Shown: positions 8,712-17,554 of the stretch, in pieces | How positions within the stretch are numbered: position 1 is the stretch's first letter | Layout: each line of letters starts with the position of its first letter | Translations under genes and position numbers: made by a program | Source of the DNA: Aureispira sp050633105 | GTDB taxonomy: Bacteria > Bacteroidota > Bacteroidia > Chitinophagales > Saprospiraceae | DNA length: 64,000 nucleotides | Assembly: GCA_050633105.1 (NCBI GenBank) | Contig: JBOEFW010000007.1 | Span: forward strand, 29,337-93,336 | Direction: 5' to 3' | The notes under the pieces: model-generated | Told to the model about the DNA's origin: nothing | Seen by the model: only the letters and a program-made list of their open reading frames with translations | Database searches by the model: none

Positions 8712-9299
8712 ATGGCCATTGCTTTGAATATTTCAACCACTACATCAACCTCGGAAAACGTGCCTGCGCACAGCGAAGAAGCCCAAATGATTATGGGCTG
8801 CTTGGCGGAGGAGCGTTGGGCACAGAAAAAACTCTACGAATCCCATTATGGAAAAATGATGGGTGTCTGTCTTCGTTATTCTAATAATGGAGAGGATGCT
8901 AAAGACATTCTCAATGAAGGGTTCATTAAAGTGTTTCGTTACCTACATCGCTACAAGATTGGTACTTCTTTAGAAGGCTGGATCAGACGAATTATGATTA
9001 ATACTTCTATTGATTTTTATCGAAAATCGATCCGTCACCGTACAGAAGATATTGAATACGCTTCGAATACTAAAGCCACAGGAGCAGATGCGATTAGCAG
9101 TTATTCTGCTAAAGAAATCCTATCTGTCATACAAACACTTCCGCCCTCCTACAGAGCTGTCTTTAATCTTTATGCCATAGAAGGTTATTCACACCGAGAA
9201 GTAGCCAACCAGCTTGGAATTTCCGAAAGCACCTCAAGATCTAATCTTGTTAAAGCACGTACTAAATTGAAGGCAATGCTCACTGAGCTCTACCAATAA
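8712..9299 (+). CDS. ECF RNA polymerase sigma factor
   Basis: The 195-residue protein has the two-domain ECF layout: region 2 (QKKLYESHYGKMMGVCLRYS, then DAKDILNEGFIKVFRYLHRY) around residues 36-85, and region 4 (LPPSYRAVFNLYAIEGYSHR, then EVANQLGISESTSRSNLVKA) around 140-188. There is no region 3, as expected. The gene lies 21 bp upstream of a protein with cytosolic, transmembrane and beta-barrel parts, which is the probable regulator. ECF factors redirect polymerase in response to envelope signals. Confidence 0.93.
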   Translation: MAIALNISTTTSTSENVPAHSEEAQMIMGCLAEERWAQKKLYESHYGKMMGVCLRYSNNGEDAKDILNEGFIKVFRYLHRYKIGTSLEGWIRRIMINTSIDFYRKSIRHRTEDIEYASNTKATGADAISSYSAKEILSVIQTLPPSYRAVFNLYAIEGYSHREVANQLGISESTSRSNLVKARTKLKAMLTELYQ

Positions 9300-9320
9300 A
9301 CATCTAGCCATTAGAAAACA

Positions 9321-10928
9321 ATGAAAAATAAAGATTTCGATAATATAGATAAACTAGCGCAAGATGCTTTTGAGCATTTTGACGTGCCCCTTCCTTCTGG
9401 TGACTGGATGGCCTTCCAACAACAGTTGGATAGTGAATCGGCCATAGATGAGGTAGCCAAAGATGCCCTAAAAGGGTATGAAGTTGCTTTACCAACCAAT
9501 AGCTGGGCGGAGTTTGAGAAAATACACCAACGCAAAAAAGAAGGAGCCTTCTATGTTTGGTGGTATAAAGCCGCTGAAATAGGTGTAATGACCCTTTTCT
9601 TATTAGGTACTGTTCTCAATCTTCCTTGTTCTAAAAAATCAACAGACAACAATTCGTTAGCCTATGGTTCAACAACTACACTAAACTCTTCTACTGTTCT
9701 TAATCAAGATAAGGCAAAAGCAACAACCGCTAAACGCTTATCAGAAGTAATAACCACTGGCCATAATACTATCGCCAATGCTACCACTTCTCCTGTTTCT
9801 AAGGAAACAACAGAACTATTAACAACAACGAAGGTTCCTACTATTAATAATAGTTCTTCTGCAGTAGCATCAAATAATACAGCTCCTACAAATACGGCAT
9901 CACCAATAAGTTCTACAGCAAGTAACCAGAACAAGGCGACTCGTTTGGAGCTAGCAGTGATCATGGTAGAACAAACAGAAGGAGCAGCAACTGATAATGG
10001 AACGGAAACTACAAATACAATAATAGCAAATCCATCCATTTCCAATCAGTCAACTGTTCTTACAAAAGAAGCAACTGTTGCTAAGAATACAGGAGCAGTA
10101 GTTCCAAATACAACCACACAGACAGCAACTAATACAAAGCGTACTGTTGTTAATATTGCAAACAATACAACTAAACAAGAGCCATTAACACTAGAACAAG
10201 TATTGGCAATACAAAGCCAAACCTTGCAACTTGCTACTTCTGTAGAGGAAGAAAAGACCATTGAACCTATTACAACCATTAGTGCTATAGAATTGAAAGC
10301 GCCCTATATTTGCCGCCACTACATTGGTGGAGTACTAGGTGTTGGTGCAAACATGACAACTAGTATGGGAAATACTAGTATTGGCTACAATGGCGGATTG
10401 ACGTACGAGAAAGAATTTTCTAGTAAAATCTCGCTGACGCTAGGACTTTTAGGCTCCTACAAGCGGTATGATCGTAGTGATCTGATTCCATTAGATCGCA
10501 GTCTAATTGATGGCAAAATCTACGAAATGACACAAGTTAAAAGCAGCAACTTAGTTTTAGTAGAAATTCCTTTGGATGTCAATTATACTTGTTTTAGAAG
10601 TGACAAATGGCGCATTTATGCTACGGCTGGCCTTTCGGCAAATGCGATCTTTAGTAGAACATACATGGGAAGCCAAGAAGTGGAAATCGATGGCTTAACC
10701 ATTAGTACAGATCTAAATTCCAACGACTTTGAACGAGGCCTAACAGAAGGCGGTTCTGCACAACAAAACATCTACCTTTCTTTGGGTGGTGGACTAGGTG
10801 TAGAGCGTAAATTAGGAGATAATTTGAGCTTGTATTTACTACCAACTTATCGTCATGGCATCAATACCGTACACAGCGATTTGATTCATACCTTTAATGT
10901 GAATATTGGTATCAAAAAAGCGTTATAA
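9321..10928 (+). CDS. Putative dual-membrane-spanning anti-sigma factor (cytosolic domain, TM, Thr-rich linker, outer-membrane barrel)
   Basis: The 535-residue protein has four visible parts. Residues 1-75 are cytosolic, with two similar repeats (DKLAQDAFEHFDVPLPSGDW and DEVAKDALKGYEVALPTNSW). Residues about 82-101 form one membrane helix. Residues about 105-320 are a long Thr/Ser/Asn/Ala linker. From about 325 to the end lies a beta-barrel-like domain (GGVLGVGANMTTS to TFNVNIGIKKAL). There is no N-terminal signal peptide. Its position 21 bp after an ECF sigma gene supports an anti-sigma role. This layout matches the dual membrane-spanning anti-sigma (Dma) proteins described in Bacteroides; assignment is by architecture and context, not by sequence search. 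Confidence 0.72.
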   Translation: MKNKDFDNIDKLAQDAFEHFDVPLPSGDWMAFQQQLDSESAIDEVAKDALKGYEVALPTNSWAEFEKIHQRKKEGAFYVWWYKAAEIGVMTLFLLGTVLNLPCSKKSTDNNSLAYGSTTTLNSSTVLNQDKAKATTAKRLSEVITTGHNTIANATTSPVSKETTELLTTTKVPTINNSSSAVASNNTAPTNTASPISSTASNQNKATRLELAVIMVEQTEGAATDNGTETTNTIIANPSISNQSTVLTKEATVAKNTGAVVPNTTTQTATNTKRTVVNIANNTTKQEPLTLEQVLAIQSQTLQLATSVEEEKTIEPITTISAIELKAPYICRHYIGGVLGVGANMTTSMGNTSIGYNGGLTYEKEFSSKISLTLGLLGSYKRYDRSDLIPLDRSLIDGKIYEMTQVKSSNLVLVEIPLDVNYTCFRSDKWRIYATAGLSANAIFSRTYMGSQEVEIDGLTISTDLNSNDFERGLTEGGSAQQNIYLSLGGGLGVERKLGDNLSLYLLPTYRHGINTVHSDLIHTFNVNIGIKKAL

Positions 10929-10982
10929 GCTTATAAAAAGAACAAACTTTCGTCAAAATCTACTCCTAGATTTTTTCTTTCT

Positions 10983-11020
10983 AAAGCAGTTAATACCTTC
11001 ATGGTGTTAACTGCTTTTTT
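10983..11020 (+). terminator. Intrinsic terminator after the ECF sigma operon
   Basis: AAAGCAGTTAATACC (10983-10997) pairs with GGTGTTAACTGCTTT (11003-11017) with one mismatch and a 5-nt loop, followed by six T. It separates the ECF operon from bioD. Confidence 0.9.
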
Positions 11021-11061
11021 AAAATTTTGGAGCACCGTTCTCCTCTTCTTATAATAAAACT

Positions 11062-11688
11062 ATGAAAGATCCTAGGCGCTATTTTATAGCAGGCATTGAT
11101 ACCAATGTTGGAAAAACGATTGTCTCCTCTATTGTAACCCAAGCCTTGGAGGCCGATTACTGGAAACCTGTTCAAGCAGGTGATTTGGACAACAGTGACA
11201 GCCTCAAAGTCGCTAGTTTATTAAGCAATCCACACAGCAAGATTCATCCAGAAACCTATCGCCTCAACACCCCTGCTTCTCCTCATTATGCGGCAGCCGT
11301 AGATGGTATTACGGTTGATGAACAACAATTTGCCCTCCCAGAAACCGACAACCACTTGGTGGTAGAAGGAGCAGGTGGTCTATTTGTTCCCTTGAACGAC
11401 CACTACCTTCTTATTGATTTAATTAAAGCTTTAGAGATTCCTGTATTGTTAGTTGCTAACTTTTATTTGGGATCTATCAACCATACCTTATCGTCTATTG
11501 ATGCCCTCCAAGCGCGGTCTATTCCCATTGCAGGATTATTATTTAATGGAGCGATTACGCCTGCGTCCAAAGACTATATTTTAGCCTATAGTAAAGTCCC
11601 CTGTCTAGGAGAGATTCCCAAATTGGCGGCGCTCAACAAAAAAAACATTGCCAAACAGGCGGCTGCTTTACATGCTAAGCTAGTATAG
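11062..11688 (+). CDS. bioD: Dethiobiotin synthetase BioD
   Basis: BioD carboxylates 7,8-diaminopelargonate with ATP to form dethiobiotin, the next-to-last step of biotin synthesis. The 208-residue protein has the P-loop GIDTNVGKT (residues 11-19), the substrate segment YWKPVQAGD, the PASPHYAA motif and VEGAGGLFVPL, all standard for BioD. It stands alone here with its own terminator upstream; no other bio genes are in the window. In some Bacteroidota the bio genes are scattered, so this is not odd. Confidence 0.93.
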   Translation: MKDPRRYFIAGIDTNVGKTIVSSIVTQALEADYWKPVQAGDLDNSDSLKVASLLSNPHSKIHPETYRLNTPASPHYAAAVDGITVDEQQFALPETDNHLVVEGAGGLFVPLNDHYLLIDLIKALEIPVLLVANFYLGSINHTLSSIDALQARSIPIAGLLFNGAITPASKDYILAYSKVPCLGEIPKLAALNKKNIAKQAAALHAKLV

Positions 11689-11914
11689 AGTAGAGTTATC
11701 TTATAAGAACACCACACAAAAACTGCCTTCAAAAAAGTGATTCTTGCTTATTTTATAAGCTGAAAGAAAGTCTTATTTTTTAGGACTACAACCTTCTTGT
11801 TTTTTTTCTCGGATTTACTATAAAATAAGTCAATTTAAGATTGGAAAAGTGAAACCTTTTAAGAACAAAACTCGTTTTAAGAGATACACCCCCTACCTTA
11901 AAAACAAATCGCCG

Positions 11915-12790
11915 ATGAGACAGTTAAAAATCACGCAGAAGATTACCAATAGGGATAGTTTATCATTGGATAAGTATCTCAATGAAATCGGCAAAATTGA
12001 TTTAATTGATTCAGAAGAAGAAGCCGTTTTGGCGCAAAAGATTCGTGAAGGAGATGAAACAGCCTTGCACAAAATCACTAGAGCCAATTTACGTTTTGTT
12101 ATTTCTGTTGCCAAACAATATCAAAACCAGGGTTTACCCCTTGTCGATCTCATTAATGAAGGAAATGTAGGCTTAATCAAAGCAGCGAAACGCTTTGACG
12201 AAACCAAAGGCTTTAAGTTTATTTCTTATGCCGTTTGGTGGATTCGCCAATCCATTCTACAGGCAATTGTAGAACAAGCACGCCTTGTACGCTTACCTCT
12301 TAATAAGATTGGAACCAATAACCGCATTCGGGATGCGTATCAATCCTTTATGCAGGAATTTGAACGCGAACCTAGTGCTGGAGAATTGGCCGACTTATTA
12401 GGCATTACTCAAAAAGAAGTAGAAGTTGTTTTACGCATTTCAGGGAAACACATTTCTGTAGATGCTCCTGTGAACAACGAAAATGGCAGCGATGCGATTA
12501 CTGTCTTAGACACCTTGCCTAACAGTGGTTCTGAAGATGCTATTGAGAGTGATCTAATGCTCGAATCCTTGCAAGAGGAGGTTAGAAATGGTTTAGCGAC
12601 CTTATCTACCAAAGAAATTCAAGTCCTTACCTCTTATTATGGCCTTAACGGCCAACACCCAATGACTCTAGAAGAAATTGGGGAATGGTGTGGACTGACC
12701 AGAGAACGTGTTCGCCAAATCAAAGAACGGGCCATTCGACGTTTACGCAAATCTAGTAACCGCAACAATCTACGTTCTTACTTGGGCTAG
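11915..12790 (+). CDS. Second RpoD-like sigma factor (group 1/2 paralogue)
   Basis: The 291-residue product is a close paralogue of the factor at 5664. It begins MRQLKITQKITNRDSLSLDK and keeps regions 2 (NLRFVISVAKQYQNQGL, FKFISYAVWWIRQSI), 3 and 4 (PMTLEEIGEWCGLTRERVRQ). The ATG at 11915 is preferred over the in-frame ATG at 11849 because it aligns with the start of its paralogue; the extra 22 residues are basic and unlike the family. Differences such as SLDK for SLEK and GEW for GEK mark it as a divergent copy. It is probably an alternative group 2 factor. Confidence 0.9.
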   Translation: MRQLKITQKITNRDSLSLDKYLNEIGKIDLIDSEEEAVLAQKIREGDETALHKITRANLRFVISVAKQYQNQGLPLVDLINEGNVGLIKAAKRFDETKGFKFISYAVWWIRQSILQAIVEQARLVRLPLNKIGTNNRIRDAYQSFMQEFEREPSAGELADLLGITQKEVEVVLRISGKHISVDAPVNNENGSDAITVLDTLPNSGSEDAIESDLMLESLQEEVRNGLATLSTKEIQVLTSYYGLNGQHPMTLEEIGEWCGLTRERVRQIKERAIRRLRKSSNRNNLRSYLG

Positions 12791-12857
12791 TACTTATCCC
12801 ATAAGCAGTAGTTCGATTGTTTTGTTAACACCTTAGATTGGGTCATTATTTTCGTTC

Positions 12858-12897
12858 AAAAAAGCCTTTGCTTGGAAATTCCAGCAAAGGCTTTTTT
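12858..12897. terminator. Terminator between sigma paralogue and Kelch gene
   Basis: AAAAAAGCCTTTGC (12858-12871) pairs with GCAAAGGCTTTTTT (12884-12897), and the stem is extended by TGG/CCA with one bulged T. A and T runs on both sides allow it to work for both convergent transcripts. Confidence 0.9.
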
Positions 12898-12937
12898 ATT
12901 GCTGTCCATCTATTTCAAGGGGACGCTGGTAACAAGC

Positions 12938-14257
12938 TTATTCCATTTGTATCAACCTCTGTCCAGTATACTTCCCCTGCTGCACTTCCAAAATATACAC
13001 CCCAGCTACTAAAGTTCTAAGATCTAAGGAGGCGGTTCGAACCGTTTCTTTTCCCATTTTCAGACGAATGCCTGCTAAGTTTGTAACCTGATAAGACCAA
13101 GGTAGATCTTGTTCCAATTCTACTCGCAAATAATCCTTGGTGGGAGTGGGTGAAAGCACCAACGCTAAAGGAATTGGATTGGCTAAAATTGGTGTATTAA
13201 CAAACGTCACAGAATCGGGTTCTAAAGCCAAACGCAAAGTTTTTCGACTGACCAACTGGTTCGCCTCCATACCTCCTACGGTATATTTCAGCGTATCATT
13301 AATGTCTCCTAAACCCCGTAAATCCATTGGGAAATCATATCCAAATTCTGCTTTAAACGTGTTGTTAGAACGATCAAACCAAAGGCTCCTTCCTAAAGGC
13401 GGTACACCACCTGTTCCATCATAAGCGCGTCCATTATAGTTATAGGTCTTATTAGAACCACCAAGCCAAATCACTTTATTATAAGCGGTAGTTGCAGCCA
13501 TTCTATAGCCTCGTTGACCTCCCCAGGTAAAGTTGACCCAAGTAATCTGGGTTGGATTATTCGGATCAATAATGCCGCGTCTAAAATAGAGCTGGATATT
13601 AAAGCTCCCTGCCATAGAAGCACCTCCAAAGTAGTAAATGGTATCGCCTATAATTGCTCCAGAAGCACCAAATGATTTAAAAATATTATCATTAGGAACA
13701 CTTGTTCCTACTTGCCAAGTATTTGCACTAGGATTATAGATCTGCACATTAGGCACATTAGCCGTATTACTCCATCCTGTTACTACATAAATTAAACTAT
13801 CACGCCACACCGCTTGTACTTGGTCATCAATAGGCACTGGAATAGGGGCGCCATCTGGCAAGTAACTGTTGCTAGCAGGATCAAAAATATGTACTTTATC
13901 AGAGGAAGCTTCTCCCCCATTCGCAAAAACATGATACCCACCAATAATGTATAATTTATCTTGTACACGACTCGCTCCCGCTGCTATTTTACCCAGAGTA
14001 TCTGGCAAAGGAGGCAAGGTATCCCAAACATCGGTTTGGGTATTGTAACGATAAGAACGCAAGTGAATACCAGAATACAATTTGGTACTGTCGATGCCTC
14101 CAAAGGTATATACATGTGGGACACCATTCACAAATCCCTCCACAACAGCATTGTTGCTCACCCGTTCAGGTACCAATGCTTTGGGAGTAATTTGCCAAGA
14201 TTGGGCGGACAATTGTAGAGTGATTAAAAGACAAAAAACGAGGTAGATATAACGCAT
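12938..14257 (-). CDS. Secreted Kelch-repeat protein with T9SS sorting domain
   Basis: Started at the ATG complementing 14255-14257, the 439-residue protein has a signal peptide (MRYIYLVFCLLITLQLSAQS). The ORF opens earlier at 14335, but those 26 residues are not signal-like. Several Kelch-type blades follow (for example AAGASRVQDKLYIIGGYHVF, FGASGAIIGDTIYYFGGASM), giving a beta-propeller. The last ~70 residues form a type A sorting domain (LVLSPTPTKDYLRVELEQDL, AGVYILEVQQGKYTGQRLIQ) that directs export by T9SS to the cell surface. Ligand unknown. Confidence 0.88.
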   Translation of the reverse strand: MRYIYLVFCLLITLQLSAQSWQITPKALVPERVSNNAVVEGFVNGVPHVYTFGGIDSTKLYSGIHLRSYRYNTQTDVWDTLPPLPDTLGKIAAGASRVQDKLYIIGGYHVFANGGEASSDKVHIFDPASNSYLPDGAPIPVPIDDQVQAVWRDSLIYVVTGWSNTANVPNVQIYNPSANTWQVGTSVPNDNIFKSFGASGAIIGDTIYYFGGASMAGSFNIQLYFRRGIIDPNNPTQITWVNFTWGGQRGYRMAATTAYNKVIWLGGSNKTYNYNGRAYDGTGGVPPLGRSLWFDRSNNTFKAEFGYDFPMDLRGLGDINDTLKYTVGGMEANQLVSRKTLRLALEPDSVTFVNTPILANPIPLALVLSPTPTKDYLRVELEQDLPWSYQVTNLAGIRLKMGKETVRTASLDLRTLVAGVYILEVQQGKYTGQRLIQME

Positions 14258-14371
14258 AAACTGTTGTTTTTCTAGTGGAGAATACCACACACAAGATACA
14301 CCATTTTGACCTGAACTAGCATCTATTATAGCCACAGACCATTATTTTCCTTATCATAAGAGCCAATTATC

Positions 14372-15636
14372 ATGAAACGGCTCCTTTTATCTCTTCTACT
14401 CTTTGTTGGTTATACAAACCATGCACAGGAATTTGATTCTTTTGAGAATGGTTTAATTTACAGTCAACCAACCATGACACGATTGGCGCATATTGTGGAT
14501 TCGCTTAACCTCCAACATCAAACGTGTCAGCAGTTTCCTCGTTTTAAATCCCCCCTCAAGGAGAAGGGTATTACCTCGCACTAAAAGTGTCTTCTAAAAA
14601 TAGAAAAGCGCTCATCAAGGACTTAAAAGCCTCTATTTCTCTAGAAGCCTTCCAAACAAAATATAACCCTAAAACAACCAAAAACTGTTACTTTATTCAA
14701 CAGCAACACCTTAATAGTATAGGAAAACAAGTTTTGTCTTTTAGTAAGGTGAATACCGCTGGTAGGTTTAGTCCAAGTATCAGACTAGACAAGCATCTAA
14801 GTACTTATCAATATCCAACTACTATTCGTTGGGTTTATGATAAAGAAGCCTTATTAACAACAAGCTACTTAAGCATTTTTTATCTCCCACAAGGACTCGC
14901 TATTAAGCCCCTGCCCACGACCTACGCTCAATTGAGCGCCTATGTAGATTGTCTCATGAACCCTAGTTTTCCAAAAATGCTACCTCCCTCTGCTTCTATG
15001 GACAATTATGAAGGAAATAATTGGATTTCTTTACCCAAAAACTGGCAAAAGCTGCCCAAAGACAAGCAAAAATCTTTACTAGATACCTTGCGGACAATTC
15101 GTGTCATTGGATATTGCAGCCAAGACAGTAGGCCTAGAGAACATGCTGTCGCTATTGCCACTGTAGCAACACACACGACTCAATGGGAAGTGTTTTTAAG
15201 AGCGCATTTGGATGTCTTAAATGATCGTTTTTCTCGAAGAAGTGATGGCAATTATGCTTGGAAAGAGCGTCAAACCTATTTACAGGAATTAGAAGTATTG
15301 GAGATTAATGTACCCGATTTATTATTGGGCATTACTTTAAGAGTAGACCATCCCGAAGCATACCATTATATGGGCAGCCTTGGTCGTTTGGGGCACGCTA
15401 TTCTAGAATCCAAGGACTCGGCTATTATCCTAGAGCGCCTATTATTGATGATAAAAGATCCTCAATTGGATTTATTCAACCGTCGTTTATTAGCTAATTT
15501 TTATTGGTCACATCTTCATTATTTACCTTTAGATGATCCTATTTTAGCTCTCCAAATCAAGCAATTGAAAACAGCTCTAAAAAAACTCCCTATTACAATG
15601 ACGGAAGGTCTAAAATTTGATCGTTGGGAAAACTAA
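14372..15636 (+). pseudogene. Frameshifted secreted protein, paralogue of the next gene
   Basis: A signal peptide (MKRLLLSLLLFVGYTNHAQE) and about 70 residues run from 14372 to a stop at 14582-14584. The rest continues in another frame from about 14569: YYLALKVSSKNRKALIKDLK matches FYVVLHLKKDARKKRKAIIK in the paralogue at 15765. One missing base at or near the GGG at 14566-14568 would restore a single frame of about 421 residues. No slippery heptamer is visible. The second half is otherwise undamaged for 350 codons, so a sequencing error or very recent mutation is as likely as true decay. Confidence 0.75.
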
Positions 15637-15764
15637 AAGAAAAAAGACAATGCATTAAGCTAAAAAAGCGCTCTCCATAGAATTTTGTACATTAGAAGGG
15701 CAAGTCCATCTATACCTGCTCCTTTCATACATTATTAGCTAACTCTTCAACGTTGTTCTTCGAT

Positions 15765-17090
15765 ATGCCATTGTATTGCTTATTACTATTGTTCCTAACT
15801 AACTGCCACCTATCTGCACAATGTATTCTCCCGCTAGAAAATGGCTTATTATATAACAACAATGCGATGCAAATCCTTCATCAAGCAGTTGATTCCATTA
15901 ACATCTCTTATAAAATTCAAAAAGACACCTCACCCATTCCTAATAGCCTAGCACAAGGCAAGGGTTTTTATGTAGTCCTCCATCTAAAAAAAGACGCCCG
16001 TAAGAAGCGCAAAGCCATAATAAAAGATCTACAGCAACAGATTTCCTTAAAGGATTTCCAGAAAAAGTACACTCCTGCTATTCAAGCAGAGGCGCTTGTA
16101 TTAAAAATACCTCACCTACATACATCGGGTTCTGACAGCTTACAAACTGTTTTTTATTTTTACCAAGCCAATACCGATTCAGGAGAAGAGCATCTCCTAT
16201 CTATAAAAAATAAGTTAGAGCGCTATCAACATTCCCCTTCCATCCGATGGGTTTACCAATGGAAAAAAGATGCATTAGAGGCTTTTTATTTTCCAGAAGG
16301 GCTAAACAAACCTTTATTACCTGCACCTTATGTTGCAGCTGCTCACTATGCCCAAACTTTACTAGATCCTACTATTCCATTAGTACTTCATCCATTAAAT
16401 ACACTGCCTACCTTTTTTAGAATGCATGACTGGTTTTCTTTCTATAGAGAAACTTTACCAAACTTGTCTAGAACAGAACAACAGACATTAATTGATAACC
16501 TCCGAAGAATGAACATAGAAGTTGGCTGTGGAGCCGATGAATCGCTCTGTTATCACGCTATTATTTTAGCTAAATTAGCCGCTCAAACAGGTAATTATGC
16601 ACTATTTATAAAAGCTCATTTAGAAGGGATTAGCAACTATAGCATGGTCTATGATTTAGGATATTATTATGAATCCAACCAGCCTATTTATCACAGTGGT
16701 ATTAGAGAGCTAGAACACCTAAATATTGATCTTACCGCCTTCACTGTAGGCCTACTACTTCACACCTCTAGCTATAGTTTCTCTAATCAAATTCACTACA
16801 GCTCTATCTTACAACGCGCCTTGGTCGATGCCAAAAATCGAGAACAAATTCTACAACAAATAGCCGCTATGATTCAGGATAAGAAACTGGATCCTTTCCA
16901 TCGTAGAGTAGCGGCTAAGTTTTACCACCAATTTTTATTCTTTCTTCCCAAAGAAGGCCCTTCACTCCAACAACATATTGCGCTATTCAAAACAGCACTG
17001 CATAGTTTACCTTCTTACCTAAAACAGGGTTTAACAAATCACCCTTCTACTCGAATACCTAGAAGTAAAAGAAGAGGTAATCGGCATTAA
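15765..17090 (+). CDS. Secreted protein of unknown function, paralogue of the preceding gene
   Basis: The 441-residue protein starts at the ATG at 15765 (an in-frame TTG at 15753 is possible) with a signal peptide (MPLYCLLLLFLTNCHLSAQC). Shared landmarks with its upstream neighbour include ENGLLYNNN/ENGLIYSQP, RKAIIKDLQQQISLKDFQKK, SIRWVYQ and a C-terminal DPFHRRVAAKFYHQFLFFLP stretch. Cys residues are few and no enzyme motif is seen. The pair arose by tandem duplication. The predicted location is periplasm or outer face; no family name can be offered. The 464-bp gap that follows (17091-17554) is A+T rich; a minus-strand 83-codon frame there is not convincing. Confidence 0.65.
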   Translation: MPLYCLLLLFLTNCHLSAQCILPLENGLLYNNNAMQILHQAVDSINISYKIQKDTSPIPNSLAQGKGFYVVLHLKKDARKKRKAIIKDLQQQISLKDFQKKYTPAIQAEALVLKIPHLHTSGSDSLQTVFYFYQANTDSGEEHLLSIKNKLERYQHSPSIRWVYQWKKDALEAFYFPEGLNKPLLPAPYVAAAHYAQTLLDPTIPLVLHPLNTLPTFFRMHDWFSFYRETLPNLSRTEQQTLIDNLRRMNIEVGCGADESLCYHAIILAKLAAQTGNYALFIKAHLEGISNYSMVYDLGYYYESNQPIYHSGIRELEHLNIDLTAFTVGLLLHTSSYSFSNQIHYSSILQRALVDAKNREQILQQIAAMIQDKKLDPFHRRVAAKFYHQFLFFLPKEGPSLQQHIALFKTALHSLPSYLKQGLTNHPSTRIPRSKRRGNRH

Positions 17091-17554
17091 TATTGAAGTT
17101 GTTTAAAAAGTACTGGCTGTATTTCAAGGACCCTGTTCAGTAACAAACGAACTTTAAGTGGAGCACATTAACAACTAACCGATTCCTCCATTTGTTAAAG
17201 TATAGTAGCCGTTACCATTTCCTTGTAAGAATATATTGTGGACACTTTTTCTCCAGATACACTTCTTATTATCTTCCACTCTAGAAGAGTTTTCTCTACT
17301 AAAAGGAACACTTTTTTATTTAAACTAGCTAAAAAATAAATACATTTGCATGCTGTGGATAGGATTGCTTGTTTTTTTAAAAAAAACATACGAATCATTT
17401 TTTTGTTTTTCAATGAAAAACATAGGCAATTTTTCTCCAAAGACATACTGATTTGTGCTCCCCCATTTTCTTTAAAAACGGGTGTGATAAATATTGTTCG
17501 GCCCCATTAATACAATTCTTATTACTAAGTTTCCTTGACGCATTTACTTAAGTT

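Noticed and set aside
14560..14590. Programmed frameshift in the first paralogue
   Set aside because: No slippery heptamer or strong downstream structure is visible at the shift point, and the paralogue is encoded in one frame.
17195..17446. Minus-strand 83-codon frame
   Set aside because: Lys/Phe/Leu-rich composition expected of A+T-rich non-coding DNA, no family features, and no RBS or operon context.
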